Source: [Flavobacterium] thermophilum (GTDB lineage: Bacteria; Bacillota; Bacilli; Bacillales; Anoxybacillaceae). Taken from it: a DNA stretch of 64,000 nucleotides. Below, one piece after another: positions 56,498 to 64,000 of the stretch. Made by a program: the position numbers and the translations under genes. Below the pieces are notes generated by a model. That model worked only from the letters and a program-made list of their open reading frames with translations. It was not told the origin of the DNA and ran no database searches. The stretch lies in NCBI GenBank assembly GCA_900450595.1, contig UGGS01000001.1, forward strand, positions 1,674,001 through 1,738,000, in the 5' to 3' direction. Numbering within the stretch: position 1 is the first letter of the stretch; each line of letters starts with the position of its first letter.

Positions 56498-58858
56498 TTA
56501 GCTTGTCTCATCATCCATAAAGTCATACGGCGTAACGTTTTCCATCCCGATGTTCGCATCCTCAAACGGCAGCTCCCTTTCACCCAACGGCGCCGCCGCG
56601 GCTGTCAGCTTTTCGGCGAGCGCCGTCTGGCGGCCGCTGTCGCTCCGCTGGGCGACGCCAAGCCGAAACGCTTCCTCTTCGCCGCACAAGATGAGAAATT
56701 GTTTGCTTCGCGTCACCGCCGTATAGAGCAAGTTTCGTTTCAACATCCGGTAGTAGCTTTTTACGACGGGCAAGATGACAATCGGAAATTCGCTCCCTTG
56801 TGCTTTATGGACCGAGCAGCAATACGCATGCGTAATTTGCGCCAAGTCTTGCCTTGTGTATGTGACCTCAATGCCATCGAATGAGACGACGAGCAAATCT
56901 TGCTTTTCAATATTTTCCTTGGCGTAAAAAATGGCAACGATTTCGCCGATGTCGCCGTTAAATACATTGTCTTCCGGTTGATTGACAAGCTGCAGCACTT
57001 TGTCGCCGACCCGGTATACGACCTCGCCGACCGCCAGCTCCCGCTTTCCGGCAGCCGGAGGGTTGAACAGCTCCTGCAGCACTTTGTTCAACTGGTCGAT
57101 GCCGGCCGGGCCGCGGTACATCGGGGCGAGCACTTGAATATCTTTGACGGAAAACCCTTTTTTGCGGGCGTTGTCGGCGATTTGCCGGACGACGTCCGCC
57201 ACTTGTCCGGCGCGGCAGCGGATGAAGGAACGATCCGCCTTGGGAGCGGTCAAGTCGGCCGGCACCATCCCGCGCTTCATCTCATGGGCGAGCTCAATGA
57301 TCGACGACCCTTCCGCCTGGCGGTACACGTCAGTCAGCCGCACGGACGGAATAACGCCTGATTGAAGCAAATCTTTCAGCACTTGTCCAGGCCCCACAGA
57401 AGGCAATTGGTCTTCGTCGCCGACGAAAACGACTTGCATGCCGTTTGGCACCGCTTTGAGCAGCTGATTGGCCAGCCATGTGTCGACCATTGACATTTCG
57501 TCCACAATCAGCAGCCGGCCGGCGATCGGCTCATCTTCATCGCGGCTGAACCCTTCCGCCCCGTTCCAGCCGAGCAGCCGGTGAATCGTCGCGGCTGGCA
57601 GCCCGGTCGCCTCGCTCATCCGTTTCGCCGCCCGGCCGGTCGGTGCGGCAAGCAGCACGGGAAACGGCTCGTCATGTTTATAATCAGCGGGATCAAGCGA
57701 GATGCCGTTGAGCGCGGCAAACAGCTCGACAATGCCTCGAATGACCGTCGTCTTCCCCGTGCCCGGACCGCCGGTCAAAATAAAAAGCGGCGAGGAAAGG
57801 GCGCGCTCGATGGCCTCTTTTTGCTGGGGGGCGTATTGCATGCCAAGCCGCTCCTCAAGCGCCCCAAGCGCCAATAAAAACTCCGACTCGGCAAACGCGG
57901 CCGGAGGCGGCTGCCCGAGCAGCCGCTTAATGTTGGAGACGATCCCTTTCTCGGCGAAGTAAAGGGAGGGGAGATAATAACGCCCTTGCTCGGCGATCAG
58001 CTTCCCTTCCTCGCTTAACATCAGAAGCGTTTGGCCGATCGCTCGTCCATCCACCGCACCGCTCTGCCTTCCATCAAGCAGCTCCCCGATGCGCTCCATC
58101 AGCTCTTCCTCGCGCAAATACACGTGCCCTTCCTGCAAGCACGCCTGTTCGAGAACAAACAGCGAAGCAGCGCGCAGCCGGGCCGGATGGCTGCCGGAAA
58201 TGCCGAGCTGGCGGCCGAGCTCATCGGCGCGTCCAAAACCGATTCCTTCAACGTCCTCAACAAGTTGGTACGGGTTTTGATGAATGACATCCATCGCTTC
58301 CTCGCCGTATGCCTGATAAATTTTCATGGCAAGCTGCGGGCCGAACCCAAACTGGGCAAGGGCAATCATCGTTTGTTCCAATCCTTCGTGAGCGCGGAGC
58401 GATTCGTACAATCGTTTCGCTTTTTGCTTCGTCAGCTTCGGCACTTTCAAAAGCTCATCCGGGTCGCGCAAAATCGCAGCGATCGCGTTTTCGCCAAGCG
58501 CCTCGACAATCGCCGCCGCTGTTTTTTTGCCGATCCCTTTAAACAAGCCGCTCGACAAATAATGGATAACCCCTTCTTTCGTGTTGGGAAGCTGTTTGCG
58601 GAACTGTTCGGCCGCATACTGTCGGCCAAAGCGCGGGTGTTGGCGGAACTGGCCGTAAAAGACATATACGTCTCCTTCATGCAAGCGTGGAAAATAGCCG
58701 GTGACGATGACTTCCTCCTCGACCGGCTCCTCATTCGTCTCTTCAACGCGAATGCGGGCGACGGTATAAAGCGTTTCCTCATTGTGGAAGATGACTGACA
58801 AACATGCTCCCTTAATGAACGTGCGTCCGTCCAAGGCAAGCGTTTGCTGCTCTTGCAA
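56498..58858 (-). CDS. recD2: ATP-dependent DNA helicase RecD2 (YrrC)
   Basis: 786 residues, starting at a TTG after GGCGGGGGATCG. N-terminal OB and helix-hairpin-helix region (SGLFKGIGKKTAAAIVEALG), then a superfamily 1B helicase: Walker A LTGGPGTGKTT, Walker B VDEMSMVD, GDEDQLPSVGPG (motif III), and VHKAQGSEFP near the end. A 5'-3' helicase for replication-fork and recombination repair, without RecBC partners. Ends 23 bp before yrrD. Confidence 0.96.
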   Translation of the reverse strand: MQEQQTLALDGRTFIKGACLSVIFHNEETLYTVARIRVEETNEEPVEEEVIVTGYFPRLHEGDVYVFYGQFRQHPRFGRQYAAEQFRKQLPNTKEGVIHYLSSGLFKGIGKKTAAAIVEALGENAIAAILRDPDELLKVPKLTKQKAKRLYESLRAHEGLEQTMIALAQFGFGPQLAMKIYQAYGEEAMDVIHQNPYQLVEDVEGIGFGRADELGRQLGISGSHPARLRAASLFVLEQACLQEGHVYLREEELMERIGELLDGRQSGAVDGRAIGQTLLMLSEEGKLIAEQGRYYLPSLYFAEKGIVSNIKRLLGQPPPAAFAESEFLLALGALEERLGMQYAPQQKEAIERALSSPLFILTGGPGTGKTTVIRGIVELFAALNGISLDPADYKHDEPFPVLLAAPTGRAAKRMSEATGLPAATIHRLLGWNGAEGFSRDEDEPIAGRLLIVDEMSMVDTWLANQLLKAVPNGMQVVFVGDEDQLPSVGPGQVLKDLLQSGVIPSVRLTDVYRQAEGSSIIELAHEMKRGMVPADLTAPKADRSFIRCRAGQVADVVRQIADNARKKGFSVKDIQVLAPMYRGPAGIDQLNKVLQELFNPPAAGKRELAVGEVVYRVGDKVLQLVNQPEDNVFNGDIGEIVAIFYAKENIEKQDLLVVSFDGIEVTYTRQDLAQITHAYCCSVHKAQGSEFPIVILPVVKSYYRMLKRNLLYTAVTRSKQFLILCGEEEAFRLGVAQRSDSGRQTALAEKLTAAAAPLGERELPFEDANIGMENVTPYDFMDDETS

Positions 58859-58876
58859 GAACGATCCCCCGCCTTT

Positions 58877-59539
58877 TTACGGCGCAAGCCGCTTTTCCAT
58901 CAGTTTTTTCCCGTACCCGGCGAGCAGATGATCCGGCTTGGCGTCCAGCGCGGCCGCAAACCAATCGCGGGCGGCTGCCCAGTCGTCTTGATACGCATAA
59001 ATGACGCCTAAATTGTAATACGCATCAGCGTGGCCCGGCTGGAGCGCAATCGTTTTTTCAAAATACCGTTTCGCCTCTTCCACATATTCGAGGTGGGCAA
59101 GGCAAAGACCAAGTTGAAAGAGCGCTTCAGCATCCGTTTCATTCAGTTCGGCCGCCCGTTGCAAATACGGCAGCGCCAGGCGCGGCATCTCCAGCCGCAA
59201 CAGCGACATGCCGAGCATAAAATGTGTATCCGCATCATTCAGCCCGAGCTGAAGCGCCCGCTCAAACATGTCTTTCGCCTGGGCGAACTGCTCGCGTTTG
59301 TAATGCACTGTGCCGATGCCGTAATACGCAGCCGCCGCCCGCTCATCGAGCGCCAGCGCCTGTCGGAAGCAGTCGAGCGCTTTCTCTTCCTCGCCGGCCG
59401 CAGCCAAAACGGTGCCGATGTTAATGTAGCCGGCCGGGTCTTCGGGCTGTTCCTGGACCGCTTTTGAAAAGCAACGGAGCGCCTCTTCATGCTCCCCGGC
59501 GCGCATATGCAAAAGCCCTTGTTCATTCCAATTGGCCAC
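58877..59539 (-). CDS. yrrB: TPR-repeat protein YrrB
   Basis: 220 residues built of about six 34-residue tetratricopeptide repeats (for example NWNEQGLLHMRAGEHEEAL and AYYNLGVIYAYQDDWAAARD), so a protein-interaction scaffold. No membrane segment or signal peptide. It lies between mnmA and recD2; in B. subtilis YrrB has been proposed to bring neighbouring proteins together. Partners are not visible from sequence. Confidence 0.93.
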   Translation of the reverse strand: MANWNEQGLLHMRAGEHEEALRCFSKAVQEQPEDPAGYINIGTVLAAAGEEEKALDCFRQALALDERAAAAYYGIGTVHYKREQFAQAKDMFERALQLGLNDADTHFMLGMSLLRLEMPRLALPYLQRAAELNETDAEALFQLGLCLAHLEYVEEAKRYFEKTIALQPGHADAYYNLGVIYAYQDDWAAARDWFAAALDAKPDHLLAGYGKKLMEKRLAP

Positions 59540-59618
59540 CGCTCATCCCCCATTTCCTGCCGTTCGTTTCGCCTGCGTGTCTGATCCGCCCGCGCTGCAG
59601 CGGCGCACAAAACAGAGA

Positions 59619-60740
<1,122 letters not shown>

Positions 60741-60748
60741 TCACCTCC

Positions 60749-61891
60749 TTACCGATTGGTCAGCCGCTTGACGATGTTGACCGTTTCTTCCGCGGCTTGC
60801 TCAATTTGTTCCTTTGTATTGCCGAGCCCAAAGCTGAAGCGGACGGACGAGCGAATGCGCTCCGATTCTTTTCCGCACATGGCCACGAGCACATGCGACG
60901 GATCGATCGACCCGGCCGTGCATGCTGAGCCGCTTGAGGCGGCAATGCCCGCCAAATCGAGATTGACAAGCAACGATTCCACATTCGTTCCCGGGAAGGC
61001 GACATTTAAAATGTGCGGCAAGCCGTCCGGACTGCCGTTGACCACATAGTCGATGCCTGAGGAGCGGAAAATCGCAAGCATCGCCTCGCGCCACACCGCA
61101 TATTGTCGACGTTTCTCTTCCCTTGTCCGCTCAGCGATTTCCGCCGCCTGCGCCAAACCGATAATGCCCGGCACATTTTCCGTTCCGGCGCGCCGCTTCC
61201 GCTCTTGCTCCCCGCCGAAAAGGAGCGGAGCGATTTTCACCGTTTCGCGCACATAAAGCGCCCCAATTCCTTTTGGACCGTTAATTTTATGGCTTGAGAG
61301 CGACAGCAAATCAATCCCGTACTCATTGACATCGATCGGAATGAGGCCGTATGCTTGGACGGCATCGGTATGGAAATAGGCCGGATGGTCGCGCAAAAGC
61401 GCGCCAATTTCGCGGATCGGCTGAATCGTGCCCACTTCATTGTTGGCGAACATGACCGATACGACAATCGTCTCGTCGCGCAGCGCGGCTTTCACGTCAT
61501 CCGCCGAGACCATCCCTTGTTCATTGACCGGCAAATACGTCACCTCAAACCCTTGCGTCTCTAAATATTCACAGGCGCGCAGCACGGCGTGGTGCTCAAT
61601 GGCAGTCGTAATAATATGACGGCCGCGGCTGCGGTTGGCCATCGCCGTCCCGATAAGCGCGAAGTTGTCGGCTTCCGTTCCCCCGCTTGTGAACACGATT
61701 TCCGTCTCTTTCGCCCCGATCGAGCGAGCGATGACAGCCCGCGCCTCATCAACGCCCCGGCGGCTTTGCCGGCCAAAGTAATGGATGCTAGACGGGTTGC
61801 CGAACTGTTCGGTCATCCAATGGACCATGCCGGCTGCCACTTCCGGGTGAACGGGAGAGGTGGCGGCATGATCCAAGTAAATCCGTTGCAC
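60749..61891 (-). CDS. iscS: Cysteine desulfurase (YrvO/IscS type)
   Basis: 380 residues of class V aminotransferase fold. PLP Lys in SLSSHKINGPKG; the catalytic Cys is on the mobile loop in SSGSACTAGS; YLDHAATSP opens the protein. Delivers sulphur to MnmA for tRNA thiolation. It lies between cymR and mnmA. In B. subtilis this copy is called yrvO; a general role in iron-sulphur assembly cannot be excluded. Confidence 0.95.
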   Translation of the reverse strand: MQRIYLDHAATSPVHPEVAAGMVHWMTEQFGNPSSIHYFGRQSRRGVDEARAVIARSIGAKETEIVFTSGGTEADNFALIGTAMANRSRGRHIITTAIEHHAVLRACEYLETQGFEVTYLPVNEQGMVSADDVKAALRDETIVVSVMFANNEVGTIQPIREIGALLRDHPAYFHTDAVQAYGLIPIDVNEYGIDLLSLSSHKINGPKGIGALYVRETVKIAPLLFGGEQERKRRAGTENVPGIIGLAQAAEIAERTREEKRRQYAVWREAMLAIFRSSGIDYVVNGSPDGLPHILNVAFPGTNVESLLVNLDLAGIAASSGSACTAGSIDPSHVLVAMCGKESERIRSSVRFSFGLGNTKEQIEQAAEETVNIVKRLTNR

Positions 61892-61913
61892 CGGTCATTC
61901 CCCTTTCTGTTGC

Positions 61914-62330
61914 TTAAATATAAAACATATATGCCCCTTCGTCTCCGTCGCTATACTTCGCCAAATCTTCAAGCGTCGTGCTGTCAAGCACTTCCTCGAC
62001 CGCATCGCGGATGCGAATCCATAGCTCGCGCTTCGCCGGCTCCTCCTCTTCCAGCTCCTCAACCGGGGTCAACGGTCCTTCCAGCACGCGCAAAATGTCG
62101 CCGGCGGTAATTTTCGCCGGATGCTCGGCAAGCACATAGCCGCCATACGCCCCGCGGATGCTTTTGACAAGCCCGGCGTTGCGCAGCGGCGTCACAAGCT
62201 GCTCGAGGTAATGTTCTGATAAATTGTTGGCTTTGGCAATCGAACGAAGCGAAATCGGACGGTCGCCATATTTTTTCGCCAATTCAATCATAATCGTCAG
62301 CCCATACCGGCCTTTCGTTGAAATTTTCAT
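61914..62330 (-). CDS. cymR: Cysteine metabolism repressor CymR (Rrf2 family)
   Basis: 138 residues starting MKISTKGRYGLTIMIELAKK; a further ATG precedes. Rrf2-type winged helix (SLRSIAKANNLSEHYLEQLV). The three Cys of IscR-like members are absent, as expected for CymR, which senses cysteine status through CysK. Its likely target, the yrrT operon, lies 20 kb away with a palindrome in its promoter region. It lies upstream of iscS on the same strand. Confidence 0.93.
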   Translation of the reverse strand: MKISTKGRYGLTIMIELAKKYGDRPISLRSIAKANNLSEHYLEQLVTPLRNAGLVKSIRGAYGGYVLAEHPAKITAGDILRVLEGPLTPVEELEEEEPAKRELWIRIRDAVEEVLDSTTLEDLAKYSDGDEGAYMFYI

Positions 62331-62478
62331 CATATCCCCCCTAAAGAAACGACATCATGAAGAGGCCGGCAAAATACAAACTTCCGCGCAGCCATGGCAT
62401 ATATCGATGAACCATGATCGTCATGTTCCCCCTCTTGGAAAATCGCCTGTGTTATTATACCATAAATGCCCCGCACGT

Positions 62479-63774
62479 TCACGGACTAGCCTTGCCGCCA
62501 TGCTTTAACTGCTCAAGCCGCCGGTACACCTTGGCGTAATGTTTTTCCTCGCCATGCTCTTTCGGTTCATAATAGCGGACGCCTTTGAGGGCAGCAGGCA
62601 AATAGTCTTGCGCCACCCAGCCGTTCGGATAATCGTGCGGATATAAATAGCCTTGTCCGTGCCCAAGCAAAGCCGCTCCTTTGTAATGGGCATCTTTCAA
62701 ATGATCGGGAATGTCGCCAAGTTTGCCGGCGCGCACATCGGCCAGCGCGGCATCGAGCGCCTTGTAGGCGCTGTTGGATTTCGGGCTCAAGCAAAGTTCG
62801 ATCGTCACAACCGAAAGCGGGATGCGCGCTTCCGGCAGCCCGATCCGCTCCGCTGCCGCCACCGCCGCCTGCACCTTCACGCCCATCATCGGATTGGCAA
62901 GCCCAATATCCTCATAGGCGATCACAAGCAGCCGCCGGCAAACGGCCGCCAAGTCACCGCCTTCAAGCAAGCGTGCCAAGTAATGAAGGGCGGCATCGAC
63001 ATCGCTGCCGCGCACGCTTTTTTGAAAAGCCGACAGCAGCGAGTAATAGTGATCGCCATATTTGTCATGGACAAAGCCGCGATTCGCCGTGCATGAAGCG
63101 ACAACCGTTTCATCGATATACAGGCGGCCGTCGCGCTCATCAGCCGCCGCCACCGCCGCCTCAAGAAGCGAAAGCGCGGCGCGCGCATCCCCGCCGGCCG
63201 CCGCGGCCAAGCGCCATAGAAGCGCCTCCTCGATCATGATCGACATCTCTCCAAAACCGCGTTCCGAATCGGCGAGCGCCCGTTTCAAAATTACGATTAA
63301 ATCCTCGGGCTCAAGCCGTTTCAGCTGCTGAATTTGCCCGCACCGGCTGCGAATGGCTGGGTTCACTTCGTGAAACGGGTTTTCCGTCGTCGCCCCAATG
63401 AGCGTGATGAGCCCTGATTCCATATGGGGGAGAAGCACATCTTGCTGGGCTTTATTTAGACGGTGGATTTCATCGATAAACAAAAGGACATTGCCCGACC
63501 AACGCGCCGCCTCAGCCGCCTCTTCGATCTCCTTTTTTCCGGCGGCCGTTGCGTTTAAAGCCACCAGCTCCCGTCCGGCCGTGCGGGCGATGGCATAAGC
63601 GAGCGACGTCTTTCCCGTTCCCGGTTCCCCATACAGCAAAAGCGACGGCACCCATCCTTTTTTTACCATTTTATAAAGCGGCGTCCCCGGCCCGATCAAA
63701 TGCGCTTGTCCGACAATCTCATCGATCGTCCGCGGGCGCATCCGCACCGCCAGCGGCTCTGTCGTATTTCGCAT
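62479..63774 (-). CDS. rarA: Replication-associated recombination protein RarA (MgsA)
   Basis: 431 residues, AAA+ ATPase of the clamp-loader clade. Walker [10 protein letters not shown], Walker [11 protein letters not shown], sensor 1 GATTENP; the C-terminal tetramerisation domain includes EDIGLANP and [14 protein letters not shown]. Works at stalled forks with RecA and SSB. Upstream neighbour of cymR, as in B. subtilis (yrvN). The 145-bp gap to cymR shows no gene. Confidence 0.96.
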   Translation of the reverse strand: MRNTTEPLAVRMRPRTIDEIVGQAHLIGPGTPLYKMVKKGWVPSLLLYGEPGTGKTSLAYAIARTAGRELVALNATAAGKKEIEEAAEAARWSGNVLLFIDEIHRLNKAQQDVLLPHMESGLITLIGATTENPFHEVNPAIRSRCGQIQQLKRLEPEDLIVILKRALADSERGFGEMSIMIEEALLWRLAAAAGGDARAALSLLEAAVAAADERDGRLYIDETVVASCTANRGFVHDKYGDHYYSLLSAFQKSVRGSDVDAALHYLARLLEGGDLAAVCRRLLVIAYEDIGLANPMMGVKVQAAVAAAERIGLPEARIPLSVVTIELCLSPKSNSAYKALDAALADVRAGKLGDIPDHLKDAHYKGAALLGHGQGYLYPHDYPNGWVAQDYLPAALKGVRYYEPKEHGEEKHYAKVYRRLEQLKHGGKASP

Positions 63775-63873
63775 GCGAATCCCTCCTGCGTTTCATTGTA
63801 CAGCGGCGGCGGCGGTTTCGCCAAATCGAATCTTCCGCTTTGCGCCTTTACCGGCCTCGCCGGCGGAAAGGAT

Positions 63874-63957
63874 ATGCCGAAAATCGACAACCTGGAGTTT
63901 AAAGTGGAAAAAGGACGGAAAAACTATTATCATATCAACATTACATTTGCGGGGTGA
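63874..63957 (+). CDS. Possible short ORF upstream of the rsfA-like gene
   Basis: MPKIDNLEFKVEKGRKNYYH plus seven more residues, preceded by GGAAAGG only a few bases from the ATG. It ends 5 bp before the next gene, so the two may be coupled. The frame is open further upstream, but that part is antisense to rarA. I do not recognise it; it may be non-coding. Confidence 0.3.
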   Translation: MPKIDNLEFKVEKGRKNYYHINITFAG

Positions 63958-63962
63958 ACAGC

Positions 63963-64000
63963 ATGAAGACGAGACAAGATGCATGGTCGCATGAAGAGGA
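63963..64000 (+). CDS. RsfA-like transcriptional regulator, 5' end only
   Basis: The first 12 codons (MKTRQDAWSHEE) match the start of the RsfA/prespore regulator family (a Myb-like helix begins with RQDAW). GGGGTGAACAGC precedes the ATG. The rest is outside the window, so the assignment is tentative. Confidence 0.55.
   Translation, partial: MKTRQDAWSHEE

Overview
The window is chromosomal DNA of a spore-forming, thermophilic Bacillaceae, almost certainly Geobacillus or a close relative. The evidence is the sporulation set (gpr, spoIIP, sigK, sda), the classic Bacillus yqe/yrr gene orders, a glutamate carrier strongly resembling the B. stearothermophilus one, and generally GC-rich coding DNA. 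No rRNA or tRNA genes were seen.

Layout. 1-9.1 kb: lepA (cut by the window edge), yqxA, spoIIP, gpr, divergent rpsT, holA, yqzM, comEC, comEB. A TnpB-only IS200/IS605-type element (9.1-10.6 kb) separates comEB from comEA; comER follows divergently. 12.2-22.0 kb is an AT-richer island between comER and yqeM, which are neighbours in B. subtilis. It holds a 10-repeat CRISPR array, a complete type I-C cas set (cas3-cas5c-cas8c-cas7-cas4-cas1-cas2, minus strand) and a broken IS630 transposase. 22-27 kb: yqeM-rsfS-yqeK-nadD-yhbY-aroE-yqeH-yqeG. 27.2-27.6 kb: sda behind a cluster of DnaA boxes. 27.6-35 kb: psd/pssA (divergent), motAB, an AI-2E family gene, a second TnpB-element copy carrying a 729-bp deletion, gltT, intact sigK. 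35-38 kb: a small-gene region with a 28-codon hydrophobic ORF, a 25-codon leader ORF and yrzI, next to an IS1182-type element. 38-64 kb: the conserved block yrhC-mccB-mccA-mtnN-yrrT, yrzA, yrrS, pbpI, greA, udk, trhP2-trhP1-trmR, mltG, yrzB-ruvX-yrzL, alaS with its T-box leader, yrrI, yrzQ-yrzR-yrrD, recD2-yrrB-mnmA-iscS-cymR, rarA, and the start of an rsfA-like gene.

How the genes work together. comEA/B/C and comER belong to late competence. sda couples replication initiation (DnaA) to sporulation, whose late stages use sigK, spoIIP and gpr. yrrT-mtnN-mccA-mccB turns S-adenosylmethionine by-products into cysteine; its likely repressor CymR is encoded 20 kb away in the same window, and a 19-bp perfect palindrome sits just upstream of yrrT. 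trhP1/trhP2/trmR form the tRNA wobble-uridine 5-hydroxylation and methylation route, and iscS/mnmA the 2-thiouridine route.

Most notable: (i) two copies of one TnpB element, one of which lost 729 bp exactly in frame with a stop codon created at the junction while both ends and the presumed guide-RNA region remain; (ii) a strong promoter, 25-codon ORF and two same-stem terminator hairpins ahead of yrzI; (iii) a terminator with a competing hairpin just ahead of trmR; (iv) an array terminator that starts at the first base after the last CRISPR repeat. I did not find a convincing wholly new multi-gene system.
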